Below are positions 38,988 to 49,699 of a stretch of DNA of 64,000 nt, one piece after another (positions within the stretch are counted from its first letter, which is position 1; each line of letters starts with the position of its first letter). Both the position numbers and the translations under genes were made by a program. The DNA comes from Deinococcus humi (GTDB lineage Bacteria; Deinococcota; Deinococci; Deinococcales; Deinococcaceae), in the NCBI RefSeq assembly GCF_014201875.1, contig NZ_JACHFL010000002.1, positions 186,001-250,000 of the forward strand, read 5' to 3'. Under the pieces are notes generated by a model that worked only from the letters and a program-made list of their open reading frames with translations, was not told the origin of the DNA and ran no database searches.

Positions 38988-40652
38988 CTACACCTGCCCC
39001 GCAACCCCTTGCATCAGCGCCCGCATGGCGTCCAGTTCCTCGGCATTGATGGCGTGTCCCAGGCCAGGGAACACACGGGCGTCCACCGCCGCGCCGCGTG
39101 AACGCAGCAACTCCGCGCTGGCCTGAAAACGGTCCAGCGGAATGTGGGCGTCGTCCGGGGCATTGCCCATGAAGACTGGCAGGCCACCCAGATCGCCCGT
39201 CTCGCCCAGCGTGATCAGCGCGCCGCTGAGGGCCACCACCCCGCCTAACCTCGCCCGGTTGCGGCTGGCGTATTCCAGCGCCAGGCAGGCGCCCTGGCTG
39301 AAGCCGCCCAGCACCACGTTCTGCGCCCCGATGCCCTGAGCTTCCAATTCGGCCAGCAGGGCGTCTATCGTCGCCAGCGCGGCGTCCAGCTGCGGCTGGT
39401 TCTGTTCCACTGGCGCCAGAAAGGACTGTGGATACCAGCTGTTCCCCTCGGCTTGCGGGGCCAGGTAGGTAAAGGCGCTCAGGTTCAATTCTGTTTCCAG
39501 CGACAGGATGTCCTGCGCCGACGCCCCCCGCCCATGCAGCAGGATGGCCGCCACGCGTGCCTGTCCCAACGGGCGTCCGGCGGTGAAGACCTGAATGCCC
39601 GAGGCTGGTGTTTCTTCCACTCCTGCCGGAGCCGTTTCCAGGTTGCGCGTCCCCAGCGTCACGCCGTATTCGGGGCTGACGATGCGCGGCAGGTGGGCCT
39701 CAATGGTCGGGCGGCGGGCCTCGTACCACGTGGGCAGCCGCAGGTGCTTGCCCAGCTCGTCCACAGGCTCGTCGTCGGGGAAGCCGGGGGCGTCGGTGGC
39801 GATCTCGAACAGAATGCCATTGCCCTCACGGAAGTAAATGCTATGAAAGTACTGGCGGTCCTGGACGGGTGTGGGGCGGTAGCCTGCCGCCGTCAGTTGC
39901 CCCAGGTACGCTGCCTGTTGCTCGTCATCACGGGTCCTCAGCGCGACGTGATGCACGCTGCCTGCCCCGAATGAGCCACGTGCCCCGGTGGGCCGTTCCA
40001 CCACGTCCACGTAGAGGCCCACGCCCGTGCCCCCGTCGTCATCGCCGCTGCCCCGGAAGCGGGTGCGCGGTCCCTGGGCGTCGTCCTCCGTACCGACCTC
40101 CGTGAGGCCTAGCTGCCCCACCAGCAACTCGCGCACGGCCCCGGTGTCGCGCACCCAGCCGGTGACCGAGTGGAAGCCGCGCAGCGCGTGCTCGTGGGGA
40201 ACCGGAGAACCGGGCCAGTCCTCGACGGGCGCGCCGTCCTCGAACACCAGTTCCACCCATGTTCCGTCCGGGTCATCCACGGTGAGCACCTTGTGCCCGA
40301 AGCGCTGGCTCCCGCGGACTTCCAACCCCAGCCCGGTCAGGCGGCCCAGCCAGAAGTCGTAGGAGGCAGTGGGCGCGCTATAAGCCGTTGCCACCACCTC
40401 GCCGTTGCCGCGCACGCCGCGCCTGGCATCAGGCCAGGGAAAATGGGTCATGATCGTGCCCGGCTGTCCGGTGCGGTCGCCGTAGTACAGGTGATAGGTG
40501 CCAGGATCATCAAAATTCACCGTCACCTTGACCATGCGCTGCCCCAGCACGCGGGTGTAGAAGTCAATATTGCGTTGCGGATCGCTGGCCATCACCGTGA
40601 CGTGGTGCAGGCCCTGCACCGGGGAAATGGAGCCGGAGGGGGAAGGGTTCAT
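38988..40652 (-). CDS. Fusion: ring-cleaving dioxygenase (MhqE/MhqO-like) + carboxylesterase (MhqD-like)
   Basis: 554 residues from the ATG at 40652; an upstream open frame to 40784 is not needed. Residues 1-310 hold two vicinal-oxygen-chelate modules: LHHVTVMASDPQRNIDFYTR with a first-site His, PDGTWVELVFEDG, then HSVTGWVRD, VHHVALRTRDD and GILFEIATDAPGF, giving the His/His/Glu metal site of ring-cleaving dioxygenases. After a linker near 330, an alpha/beta hydrolase follows: LLHGRGASAQD, nucleophile Ser452 in GGFSQGACL, acid Asp500/501 in GNAPDDAHIP and His533 in GLGHAI. In Bacillus these are separate adjacent genes (mhqE-mhqD, quinone detoxification). A perfect palindrome lies at the promoter. 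Confidence 0.92.
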   Translation of the reverse strand: MNPSPSGSISPVQGLHHVTVMASDPQRNIDFYTRVLGQRMVKVTVNFDDPGTYHLYYGDRTGQPGTIMTHFPWPDARRGVRGNGEVVATAYSAPTASYDFWLGRLTGLGLEVRGSQRFGHKVLTVDDPDGTWVELVFEDGAPVEDWPGSPVPHEHALRGFHSVTGWVRDTGAVRELLVGQLGLTEVGTEDDAQGPRTRFRGSGDDDGGTGVGLYVDVVERPTGARGSFGAGSVHHVALRTRDDEQQAAYLGQLTAAGYRPTPVQDRQYFHSIYFREGNGILFEIATDAPGFPDDEPVDELGKHLRLPTWYEARRPTIEAHLPRIVSPEYGVTLGTRNLETAPAGVEETPASGIQVFTAGRPLGQARVAAILLHGRGASAQDILSLETELNLSAFTYLAPQAEGNSWYPQSFLAPVEQNQPQLDAALATIDALLAELEAQGIGAQNVVLGGFSQGACLALEYASRNRARLGGVVALSGALITLGETGDLGGLPVFMGNAPDDAHIPLDRFQASAELLRSRGAAVDARVFPGLGHAINAEELDAMRALMQGVAGQV

Positions 40653-40666
40653 GGTCAGATAATAGA

Positions 40667-40676
40667 TTAACGTTAA
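40667..40676. promoter_or_regulatory. Candidate operator upstream of the dioxygenase-esterase fusion
   Basis: A perfect 10-base palindrome TTAACGTTAA, 14 bases upstream of the ATG. Flanking positions add partial symmetry (G65/C78 and TA pairs further out). The locally AT-rich setting (AATAGATTAACGTTAAACGA) is unusual for this GC-rich genome, so it probably overlaps the promoter and binds a repressor of MarR or TetR type. The regulator itself is not identified. Confidence 0.5.
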
Positions 40677-40801
40677 ACGATATTCAAGCGCAGTCCGGGC
40701 ATTTCCTGAGGGACGCGGAGGAAGGGCCTGTCCAAGACGGATCATCCGGCTTTTCCCATCCGGGGGCAGCACGTTTCGAGGCATTTGTTGTAGGAGGTCG
40801 T

Positions 40802-40906
40802 ATGACGGCCCAGGACAGCTGCCGGAGGATTCGACTCGTCCCCAGCGGCTCCTTAATGACCTACATTTATTTGACGTTCCAGACGGCGTTCGTCAAGTTG
40901 CGCTGA
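40802..40906 (+). CDS. Possible 34-aa small ORF divergent from the fusion gene
   Basis: ATG at 40802 follows TAGGAGGTCGT, a near-perfect Shine-Dalgarno at good spacing. The peptide starts MTAQDSCRRIRLVPSGS and ends LTFQTAFVKLR. It has no domain match that I recognise and may be a leader peptide, the remnant of a lost divergent regulator, or chance. An inverted repeat TTGACG (40871-40876) / CGTCAA (40891-40896) lies inside it. Confidence 0.3.
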   Translation: MTAQDSCRRIRLVPSGSLMTYIYLTFQTAFVKLR

Positions 40907-40940
40907 TGATCCCAGGACTCATAAGTGCAAGCCTCTTGCC

Positions 40941-41204
40941 TTAAACCAGGCCCTTGGCCAGGAACACGGCCACCAGTCCCGCCAGCGCCAGCAGCGCGGC
41001 CACGCTCAGGCGACGGTCACGGTTCCAGGCTGCCACTGCCACCCACAGGGCCGCCAGCACCGGCACCGCGCCGATCCAGGCCACACCGGCAGCCGCCAGA
41101 TCAGGAAACAGCACGCCGACAGCCAACAGCGCCACGCCCACCCAGAATCCAGCGGGATACAGCCAGGACGGCAATCCAGCAATTTCAGATTGCGGCCCGG
41201 TCAT
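40941..41204 (-). CDS. DUF1634-like membrane partner of TauE
   Basis: 87 residues with three hydrophobic helices ([60 protein letters not shown]) separated by charged turns. This is the size and layout of DUF1634 proteins, which are habitually encoded beside TauE/SafE exporters. Its start overlaps the tauE-like stop by 4 bases. It probably assists the exporter; a direct role is not shown. Confidence 0.8.
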   Translation of the reverse strand: MTGPQSEIAGLPSWLYPAGFWVGVALLAVGVLFPDLAAAGVAWIGAVPVLAALWVAVAAWNRDRRLSVAALLALAGLVAVFLAKGLV

Positions 41205-41968
41205 GCGTTACCCCAGTATTTCCACAGCAATTGCACAGCGGTAAAGATCAGCAGCAGACTGAACACCAGTTTCAGGCGGTCTGCCGGAATACGGCTTTGC
41301 AGGCCAGCCCCCGCCCGCGCGCCGATCAGCACGCCCAGCGCGACACCGGCGGCCAGACGTAGATCCAGCAGTCCCCCCGCCTGATAGACCAGCGCGTTGC
41401 CCACGGCGGTCAGGCCCATGATGAAGGTGCTGGTGGCAATCGCCTGACGGATCGGCAGGCCCGCCATCAGATTCAGGACGGGCACCTGCACCGTGCCGCC
41501 GCCGATGCCCAGCAGACCGCTCATGATTCCGGCGAAGGTCATGGCAGGGGGCACCATGCGGCTGGGTTCGCGTTCGACTTCCACCCGCTTGAGGCCGCGC
41601 AACAGGTTGTAGGCTGAGTACAGCAGCAGCGCGGCGAACACGGTAGCCACGGCTTGTGCGGGCAGCACCAGCCCCAGGAAACTGCCCACTGCCCCGCCCA
41701 CGATGGTGTATGGCGAGAGCAGGTAGCCGGTGCGGGCGCGTACTAGACCTCGTTGCAAGTACGCGGCGGCCCCACTGAGGCCCACTGCCAGCACCCCGAT
41801 CTGACTGATGGCCACCGCCTGCCCGATGGTGATCTCCTGCCCGAAGCGCGGCAGTACAAATTCCAGTGCGGGAACCACCACCACGCCGCCGCCCAGGCCC
41901 AGAATTGCGCCCAGCACCCCGGCCAGCAGGCCCACGCCGATCACAGCCAGCGTCACGGCAGAAATCAT
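41201..41968 (-). CDS. TauE/SafE-family sulfite or organosulfonate exporter
   Basis: 255 residues, about eight transmembrane helices in two inverted halves, each opened by the family glycine motif: [18 protein letters not shown] near residue 20 and [18 protein letters not shown] near 148. These match the 'G.GGG...vP.l' repeats of TauE/SafE, implicated in export of sulfite, sulfoacetate or similar anions. Coupled by 4 bases to the DUF1634 gene, a well-known pair. Substrate not determined. Confidence 0.9.
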   Translation of the reverse strand: MISAVTLAVIGVGLLAGVLGAILGLGGGVVVVPALEFVLPRFGQEITIGQAVAISQIGVLAVGLSGAAAYLQRGLVRARTGYLLSPYTIVGGAVGSFLGLVLPAQAVATVFAALLLYSAYNLLRGLKRVEVEREPSRMVPPAMTFAGIMSGLLGIGGGTVQVPVLNLMAGLPIRQAIATSTFIMGLTAVGNALVYQAGGLLDLRLAAGVALGVLIGARAGAGLQSRIPADRLKLVFSLLLIFTAVQLLWKYWGNA

Positions 41969-42049
41969 CGTTGTCTCACGGGCCAGAGGCTAACACGGGC
42001 AGGGGACGCGGGCGTGCAAAATGCGATCAACCTCAACTCCATCATAAGG

Positions 42050-42081
42050 GCGCGGCCCGATGTCCTGTGCAGGGGCCGCGC
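42050..42081. terminator. GC-rich hairpin between lipoprotein 3' end and tauE-like gene
   Basis: GCGCGGCCC (42050-42058) and GGGCCGCGC (42073-42081), a 9-bp stem with a 14-nt loop, about 20 bases after the lipoprotein stop on the minus strand. No T-run follows, so it is only a probable terminator; it could also attenuate read-through into tauE. Confidence 0.45.
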
Positions 42082-42098
42082 TGGTCAGAACAGGTTTC

Positions 42099-43019
42099 CT
42101 AGCGGCTGATTTGGAAGATGTGCTGCGCCACGTCGAACAGGCCGGGCGTTACCTGATTTGTTGTCCGGCTGGCGGCATGACCTTCTTTAAACGAAGCCTT
42201 CAGAGCGGTGGCGGCCAGGGTCTTGGCCCTGACCTTGAAGGCTTCCCACGTCGCCCCGGAGGGAACGGTGTCGCTGACCTGAATCAGGATCACCTCCACC
42301 TGCTGTCCAGGCTGGTTGCTGGCAGTGAAAATGGCCCCCACACCCTCAAAGGCAAGGCTTCCCTCGTACAGTTCCAGCGCGTCATTGTCGTCCGCGCCGA
42401 CAAAGTAGATTTTGTCGTCCCCGCTGGTGTTCAGCGTGAAGCCTGTCTCGAGCTTGCCTGCCGCTGAGATGGGACCGAGCAATGCAAAGCCCAACCTGTC
42501 GCCAGGCTGATCAGAGCCGGCAACTAGGTTGACATACGCGCCAGTAGCCACGGTTCGCCCCTGATTGACCACCTCGTCATCGAAGACCACCACGCCGTTA
42601 TCGATGAGTTCTCCAGTGGTTGCGTTACCGATCCCCCAGCCCCAGACCCCCTGATACAGCGTCTCGCCGGATGGAGTGACATTCACCGCGATCGTCTTGC
42701 TGTCCTGCCCTACGTTTCCGGCAGCGTCGTAAACCTTGGCAGTGTAAGTGACGTTGCCGTTGTTCGCCGTACTGACTGTATCGGCGGTGGTGTACGGCGA
42801 AGTGCTATCGGTATTCACCAGCGTGCTGCCGCGGTAGAATTCCACTTTGGTCACGCCCACGTTGTCGGCGGCGGTGGCGCTTAGATTAACCGTCGTGCCG
42901 CTCTGCGAAGCGGTCAGGGTGACGGTGGGGGCAGTGAGATCGCTGGCCGGCTGGGGACTGCCGCCGCAGGCGGCGAGCAACAGGGCAGAGCCGATCAAGG
43001 GCAGAAAAAGTTTCTTCAC
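42099..43019 (-). CDS. Surface lipoprotein with an Ig-like domain
   Basis: 306 residues. Lipoprotein signal MKKLFLPLIGSALLLAACGG with the lipobox LAAC. After a short linker, residues 30-110 form a bacterial Ig-like domain (LTAPTVTLTASQSGTTVNLS, AADNVGVTKVEFYRGSTLV, YTAKVYDAAGNVGQDSKT), of the kind common in surface enzymes. The rest has an acidic beta-rich region (FVGADDNDALELYEGSLAFE) without known catalytic motifs. Presumably anchored in the envelope as a scaffold or binding protein. Codon use is typical of the region. Confidence 0.82.
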   Translation of the reverse strand: MKKLFLPLIGSALLLAACGGSPQPASDLTAPTVTLTASQSGTTVNLSATAADNVGVTKVEFYRGSTLVNTDSTSPYTTADTVSTANNGNVTYTAKVYDAAGNVGQDSKTIAVNVTPSGETLYQGVWGWGIGNATTGELIDNGVVVFDDEVVNQGRTVATGAYVNLVAGSDQPGDRLGFALLGPISAAGKLETGFTLNTSGDDKIYFVGADDNDALELYEGSLAFEGVGAIFTASNQPGQQVEVILIQVSDTVPSGATWEAFKVRAKTLAATALKASFKEGHAASRTTNQVTPGLFDVAQHIFQISR

Positions 43020-43083
43020 TGACGCAGACTAGGGTGGCTTGATCGCGGGCAGGAGAAGATTTGCATTCCTGTGCTGGGCCTGT

Positions 43084-43929
43084 CTAGTCTTCCGCGCGCC
43101 ACCATCCGTCCTGCGGTGCCGCCGGCATGGCCCGTTTGTGGCGGGTGTTCAGGTACATTCGTTCCAGACGCTGGGCTACCTCCGGGGCCACCTCGTGGCC
43201 CTCCAGGTAGTCGTCGATCTGGGGGTAGGTCAGGCCCAGGGCCACCTCGTCAGGCAGACTGGGGCGGTCATCTTCCAGATCGGCCGTGGGCACCTTGCGC
43301 CAGGTGTGTTCCGGCGCACCCAGATGCTGCAGGAGCTGCGCGCCCTGACGTTTGCTCAGGCCGGTTAACGGGGTCACGTCCACGCCGCCGTCGCCGTACT
43401 TGGTGTAGAAGCCGGTGATGGCCTCGGCGGCGTGATCGGTGCCTACCACGAGCAACCCTTCCTGTCCGGCCAGCGCGTACTGGGCCACCATGCGTTCGCG
43501 CGCCTTGATGTTGCCTCGCACGAAGTCCCGCAGGGTTTCCCCGGTGGCGGCGCGGGCGGCTTCCGCGCTGGCGTCTGCCGCCGCCTTGATGTTCACGGTC
43601 AGGCAGCGGTCCGGATGGATAAATTTCAGCGCGAGTTGAGCGTCGGCCTCATCGGCCTGCACGCCGTAGGGCAGGCGCACCGCGGTGAACGTTGTCTCCT
43701 GCCCCGCCTCCCGCAGCCGCTCGGCAGCCAGCTGACACAGTCGCCCGGCCAGCGTGCTGTCCTGCCCACCGCTGATGCCCAGCACGAAACCGGATGCGGG
43801 CGTGCTTTGCAGGTAGTCGGCCAGGAAGGCCACGCGCCGCTCAATTTCCGCAGCCGGATCGATCTCGGGCTGCACGTGCAATTCGCGGCGAATGCGCTCA
43901 CGTAAGGAGGCGGGATCCGTCCTGGTCAT
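43084..43929 (-). CDS. nadE: Ammonia-dependent NAD synthetase
   Basis: 281 residues, the short NH3-dependent form without a glutaminase domain. Adenylation P-loop [12 protein letters not shown] near residue 52, nicotinate-side [20 protein letters not shown] near 163, and [20 protein letters not shown] near 228 are those of NadE. It converts nicotinate adenine dinucleotide to NAD, the final step for both de novo and salvage routes. It stands divergent to the NiaP-pncB-NMNAT operon across a 141-base spacer, so one divergent promoter region may control the pathway. Confidence 0.95.
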   Translation of the reverse strand: MTRTDPASLRERIRRELHVQPEIDPAAEIERRVAFLADYLQSTPASGFVLGISGGQDSTLAGRLCQLAAERLREAGQETTFTAVRLPYGVQADEADAQLALKFIHPDRCLTVNIKAAADASAEAARAATGETLRDFVRGNIKARERMVAQYALAGQEGLLVVGTDHAAEAITGFYTKYGDGGVDVTPLTGLSKRQGAQLLQHLGAPEHTWRKVPTADLEDDRPSLPDEVALGLTYPQIDDYLEGHEVAPEVAQRLERMYLNTRHKRAMPAAPQDGWWRAED

Positions 43930-44070
43930 GGCCCGAGTATCGGGGAGGGGCCGGGTGCAAGCCAGATGGCCGGGCTTGAGGCTTCCGTCATTTTCAGAGA
44001 ATCTTCACGCTGGGGGCGCGGTGTGAATCAGGGCAACGGACAAGTGGGGCGCACCCCGTAGACTCTCGCC

Positions 44071-45434
44071 GTGACCTCCTCTATTTCCTCGGGCGCTGCG
44101 TCTGCCGGGCAGACCATCGACAGCGCAATCGACGCCCTGGGGCTCGGCCGCTTCCAGTGGCGTCTGCTGGCGATTTGCGGCCTGACCTGGGCCGCCGACG
44201 CGATGGAGGTGCTGCTGGTGGGCTTCGCTCTGCCCGGGATCAGCGTGGCCTTCGGGCTGGAGCGCGGCTCCGCTGAGGCCACTGGCCTGCTGAGCGCTAC
44301 CTTCGCGGGCATGCTGCTGGGAGCGCTGTTCTGGGGCTGGCTGGCGGACCGTATTGGGCGGCGCACGGTCTTCCTGACCACCGTGGCGCTGGGCGTGGTG
44401 TTCGGGGTGCTGGGGGCCTTTGCGCCGTCGGTGGCGCTGCTCACGGCGCTGCGTTTCCTGACCGGTTTCGCCATCGGCGGCACGCTACCGGTGGATTACG
44501 CGATGATGGCCGAGTTCATTCCAACCGCGTGGCGTGGCCGCTTTCTGGTGTACCTGGAGAGTTTCTGGGCGCTGGGCACGGTGCTGGTGGCGGCGCTGGC
44601 GTGGTTCCTGAGCGCCGCCCTGCCCACCGCCGAGGGCTGGCGCTGGCTGCTGGGGCTGGCTGCGCTGCCCGGTGTGCTGGGCCTGCTGGCGCGGCTGGGC
44701 GTGCCGGATTCGCCGCGCTCGCTGCTCGCGCGCGGGGACACGATGGGCGCGCGGCGAGCGCTGGAGCGGGTGGCCCGCGTCAATGGCGTCGCGCTGGCGG
44801 CCTCGCCGCTCCTGGCGCCGCCGCCCACCCATCGCGTTACGCCCGCCGCCCTGTTTTCGGGTGTCCTGGCCCGCCGCACGGGGTTGTTGGCGCTGATCTG
44901 GTTCGGCTTGAGCCTGGGCTACTACGGCATCTTCTCGTGGCTGCCCAGCTTCCTGAAGGCCGGGGGGCTGGAACTGGGTGAGGTCTACCGCACCACGCTG
45001 CTGCTGGCGCTGGCGCAGGTGCCCGGCTACCTGCTCGCGGCGTGGCTGGTGGAGCGGGTAGGCCGCCGCGTCACGCTGAGCGGCTTTCTGGCGTTCGGCG
45101 CTCTGGGGGCCTTGCTGTTCCTGATCGCAAGCACACCCACCGCCGTGCTGCTGGCGCTGGCGCTACTTTCCGCCGCCCTGTTGGGGGCGTGGGGAGCGCT
45201 GTACGCCTACACCCCCGAGCTGTTTCCCACGTCGCTGCGCACCACCGGGATGGGCTTTGTGAGCGGCATGGCCCGGGTAGCCAGCGTGCTGTCGCCCGGA
45301 GTGGGGGCGCTGCTGCTCACGGGCAACCTGGAGGCGGCGCTGGGCCTGTTCGCCGCGCTGTTTGCGGTAGCCGCTGCCTGTGCGTGGGCCATCGGCGCCG
45401 AGACGCGTGGCCAGCAGTTGCCCGAGGTGGTGGG

Positions 45435-45438
<4 letters not shown>
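44071..45438 (+). CDS. niaP: MFS transporter, NiaP-like (probable nicotinate uptake)
   Basis: 455 residues, GTG start, twelve transmembrane helices of the sugar/aromatic-acid MFS branch: [17 protein letters not shown] in helix 1, the loop [20 protein letters not shown] after helix 2, and [20 protein letters not shown] in the late half. NiaP transporters have this Asp-rich helix 1 and late PELFPT motif. The direct assignment to nicotinate rests on the operon: the stop overlaps the start of nicotinate phosphoribosyltransferase by 4 bases. Other aromatic acids are possible. Confidence 0.82.
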
Positions 45439-46898
<1,460 letters not shown>

Positions 46899-46911
46899 CT
46901 GGGCTTGTGGG

Positions 46912-47814
46912 ATGACTGGGATGGACGGCGCGGTGTACGTGGGCCGTTTCCAGCCTCCACACGCCGCGCATGTCGGCAGCGTTCTGCAGGCATTGAACCG
47001 CGCCCCGCAGGTGCTGGTCCTGATGGGCAGCGCCAATCTGGCACGCAGCGTCCACAATCCCTGGAGCGCCCCTGAACGCATGGGCATGCTCCGCGCCGCC
47101 CTGCACGCCAGTGGGGCCGAACTTCGACGCGTGACCTTCCGCCCGCTGCGCGATCACTTCGACGCCGAACGCTGGGCGGCGGCGGTCCGAGGTCAGGCTG
47201 CCGCCGTGTTCGGCCCGGCAGCGGCGTTGGCCCTCGTGGGCTTCGAGAAGGATGTGAGTAGCGCCTACCTGCGCTGGTTTCCCGGCTGGTCCCGGCTGAA
47301 CGTGCCTCAGACGGCGGGACTGAACGCCACGGATCTGCGCCGCGCCTTGTTTGAGGGCCTGCCGCTCCCCGCCGGGGTTCCTGAGACCGTTCAGGATTTC
47401 CTGGAAACGTTCACCCGCACCCCTGCCTTTACCCGCCTTCAGGCCGAATGGCAGGCGGTGACGGCGGCCCGCGCCGCCCTGCCGCCCGGCGCCCGGCTGA
47501 TAGAGGAGCGCTGGCTCCATCGGACCGGGCAGAGGGTTGCCCTTCACACCCGCACCGGTCCCATTGGGGCGGGGCTGTGGGAACTGCCGGGACAGGTGTT
47601 GCCGCCCGGCGAACGCCCCCGCCCTGGAGCGCAGGCGGTGTTCGATCATCCGGCCCGCGCGCTGGTGGCCCCGACTGCCGCGCATATCTACTCGGGCGCG
47701 CCGCCACCTGCTTTTGCCTCCCGCCCCGTTGCGCTGACCACGGCACTGGCCCGTCCCCGCCGGTTTTTCGAGGACCATCACGTCATTCTGGCGCGGCTGC
47801 TGGGGGTTGGATAG
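46912..47814 (+). CDS. Nicotinamide/nicotinate mononucleotide adenylyltransferase with a collapsed Nudix domain
   Basis: 300 residues (ATG at 46912; a second ATG three codons on). Residues 1-170 form a nucleotidyltransferase: [10 protein letters not shown] (11-20, the GxFxPxHxxH motif) and LNATDLR (138-143, matching the ISxTxxR site), as in NadM. The remainder aligns by order with the Nudix half of cyanobacterial Slr0787-type proteins: LWELPG (222-227), VFDHPAR (243-249) and RFFEDHH (284-290). The stretch between the first two, which should hold the GxxxxxGExxxAxxRExxEE helix, is only about 15 residues here and lacks the REUXEE-type acidic set. So the adenylyltransferase looks functional and the Nudix half hydrolytically dead. 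Last gene of the NAD salvage operon. Confidence 0.85.
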   Translation: MTGMDGAVYVGRFQPPHAAHVGSVLQALNRAPQVLVLMGSANLARSVHNPWSAPERMGMLRAALHASGAELRRVTFRPLRDHFDAERWAAAVRGQAAAVFGPAAALALVGFEKDVSSAYLRWFPGWSRLNVPQTAGLNATDLRRALFEGLPLPAGVPETVQDFLETFTRTPAFTRLQAEWQAVTAARAALPPGARLIEERWLHRTGQRVALHTRTGPIGAGLWELPGQVLPPGERPRPGAQAVFDHPARALVAPTAAHIYSGAPPPAFASRPVALTTALARPRRFFEDHHVILARLLGVG

Positions 47815-47835
47815 GGCGGTTGAGGCTCAGCGCGT

Positions 47836-49026
47836 CTACAGCAACACCACGTCCACCGTGTCACCGGTCTCCACCGCCCCCCCTTCCGGCACGATGACCA
47901 GTGCGTCGGCGTCACTCAGCGAGCGCAGGATGCCGCTGCCCTGCTGCCCGTAGTCGTGGACCTCGCCGTCCCGAATCACGCCGCGCCAGAAGGCGGTCTT
48001 GTCCTTCAGACCTCGGAAGGGAGTGGCGGCGCGCAGCTTGAGGCTCTGCACCGGTTGCCCGGTCAGCGCAGGCCGCACGACGACGTGAAAGACCACCAGA
48101 CTGCTGACCGGATTCCCAGGCAGGCCGAACACTGGCAGCCCGTTCCAGCCGCCCAGGATCGCCGGACCGCCAGGGCGCATCCGCACTTTCCAGAAGGCCA
48201 CCCTACCGCGCTCGATCAGCAGGTCCCGCATGAAGTCGTACTTGCCCATGCTGACGCCGCCGCTGGTGAGCAGCACGTCCGCGCCGCCCGCGCCCGCGAT
48301 GGCCGCCTGCAAGGACGCCGGGCTGTCCGGGGCGTGGCCCAGTTCGCTGACCTCGCAGCCACTCTCACGCAGCATGGCCGACAGCCCGGCGCGGTTGCTG
48401 TCGTAGACCTGACCCGGCTGCAGGACTGCGCCCGGCTCGATCACCTCGTCGCCGGTGGACAGCAGCGCCACGCGCAGTTTGCGCCGCACCGGCACCTCCG
48501 CGTGACCCAACGCGGCGGCCAGGGCCACCCGTGGGGCGCTCAGACGCAATCCGGCGCGCATGATCACCTCGCTCGCACGAAAGTCGCCGCCCTCGGGGCG
48601 CACGTCGCCGGGAAAGGCCGGGCGCCTGAGCAGAACGTGTTCGGGACCGTTGTCCTCCAGTTCCTCGACCGGGCAGATGGCGTCCACGCCTGCGGGCAGC
48701 GGCGCGCCCGTGTAGATCCGCACGCACTCGCCCGCGCTGACCTGGCCCCCAAATGGCACCCCGGCGCGGCTTTCCCCCACCAGCTTCAGGCGCACCGGCG
48801 TCCCAGGACTGGCCCCCAGCGTGTCGGCCTCGCGGGCGGCGATTCCGTCCAGGGCACTCTCGGTGGCGCTGGGGTGACTGACCAGAGCCTCCAGATCGGC
48901 GGCCAGGGTCCGGCCCAGCGCCCTGTTCACGGGCACGGTCTCGGTTTCCAGCCTGGGTAGGAGCGCGGCCAGCATGTCGCGGGCCTCGGCCACGCTGACG
49001 TGCATGGGAAAGGTGGGTTGGGACAT
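47836..49026 (-). CDS. moeA: Molybdopterin molybdenumtransferase MoeA
   Basis: 396 residues from the ATG at 49026. Inserts molybdate into adenylylated molybdopterin to form the molybdenum cofactor. Visible: VAEARDMLAALLP near the start, the substrate loop SALDGIAAR (usually SAMDGYA, so two substitutions), STGDEVIEPG near 192, TSGGVSMGKYDFM near 258, FGLPGNPVSSLV near 300 and the C-terminal barrel LVIVPEGGAVETGDTVDVVL. The unusual SALDGIA motif deserves note, but the catalytic Asp of GGVSMGKYD and the rest are intact. Divergent to the cobalamin adenosyltransferase with an 80-base spacer. Confidence 0.92.
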   Translation of the reverse strand: MSQPTFPMHVSVAEARDMLAALLPRLETETVPVNRALGRTLAADLEALVSHPSATESALDGIAAREADTLGASPGTPVRLKLVGESRAGVPFGGQVSAGECVRIYTGAPLPAGVDAICPVEELEDNGPEHVLLRRPAFPGDVRPEGGDFRASEVIMRAGLRLSAPRVALAAALGHAEVPVRRKLRVALLSTGDEVIEPGAVLQPGQVYDSNRAGLSAMLRESGCEVSELGHAPDSPASLQAAIAGAGGADVLLTSGGVSMGKYDFMRDLLIERGRVAFWKVRMRPGGPAILGGWNGLPVFGLPGNPVSSLVVFHVVVRPALTGQPVQSLKLRAATPFRGLKDKTAFWRGVIRDGEVHDYGQQGSGILRSLSDADALVIVPEGGAVETGDTVDVVLL

Positions 49027-49105
49027 GCCGCACAGCATAGAGGGCTCCGTCAGGCGGGGAAGCCCTTCCCACCCTCCCGGGCCCAGAACCCACTACCCTG
49101 TCCTC

Positions 49106-49678
49106 ATGAAGCTCTACACCAAGACTGGCGACGGCGGCACCACTGGACTGTACGGCGCGGACCGCGTCAGCAAGACGCACCCGCGCGTGGAGGCCTACGG
49201 CACCGTGGATGAACTGAACAGTGCCGTGGGCCTGGCGCGCGCGCACAACACCCGCAGCCACAAGCCCGACGCCGCGCTCGACGCCGATCTGGAATACCTG
49301 CAGAACGCGCTGTTCGATCTGGGTGCGGACCTCGCCACCCGGCCCGGCACCACCTACGAGAAGAAGATCAGCCGCATCGACGCCGAGGACTCCGCCTTTC
49401 TGGAGGCCATGATCGACCGCTATCAGGAGGCCGCGCCGCCGTTTACCGGCTTTGTCCACCCTGGCGGCACGCCCGCCGCCGCAAGCCTGCACGTCGCCCG
49501 CACGGTGGCCCGCCGCGCCGAACGCGAGGTCATCCGCCTGCTGGAGGTGGAGGAGGCCAACCGGGAAGTGCAGATCTACCTGAACCGTTTGTCGGACCTG
49601 CTGTTCGTGATGGCCCGCGCGGCAAATCAGGCGGCGGGCATCGAGGAACACGCCTGGCTGGTGAAGGGGCGGCGCTAG
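49106..49678 (+). CDS. PduO-type cob(I)alamin adenosyltransferase
   Basis: 190 residues from the ATG at 49106. ATP:corrinoid adenosyltransferase of the PduO class, making coenzyme B12 from cob(I)alamin. Conserved: ATP loop LYTKTGDGGTTGLYGADRVS at the start, KTHPRVEAYGTVDELNSAVG, and TVARRAEREVIRL with the catalytic RRAERE, followed by YLNRLSDLLFVMARAAN. Trimeric, cytoplasmic. The frame is open further up, into the moeA promoter region, which is not credible as coding. Confidence 0.95.
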   Translation: MKLYTKTGDGGTTGLYGADRVSKTHPRVEAYGTVDELNSAVGLARAHNTRSHKPDAALDADLEYLQNALFDLGADLATRPGTTYEKKISRIDAEDSAFLEAMIDRYQEAAPPFTGFVHPGGTPAAASLHVARTVARRAEREVIRLLEVEEANREVQIYLNRLSDLLFVMARAANQAAGIEEHAWLVKGRR

Positions 49679-49699
49679 CAACGCAGGGGAAAGTTCGCT

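Noticed and set aside
44004..44027. TTCAC...GTGAA inverted repeat in the nadE/niaP spacer as a regulator site
   Set aside because: Arms are only 5 bases and 14 apart, common by chance; no match to known NAD-regulator boxes.
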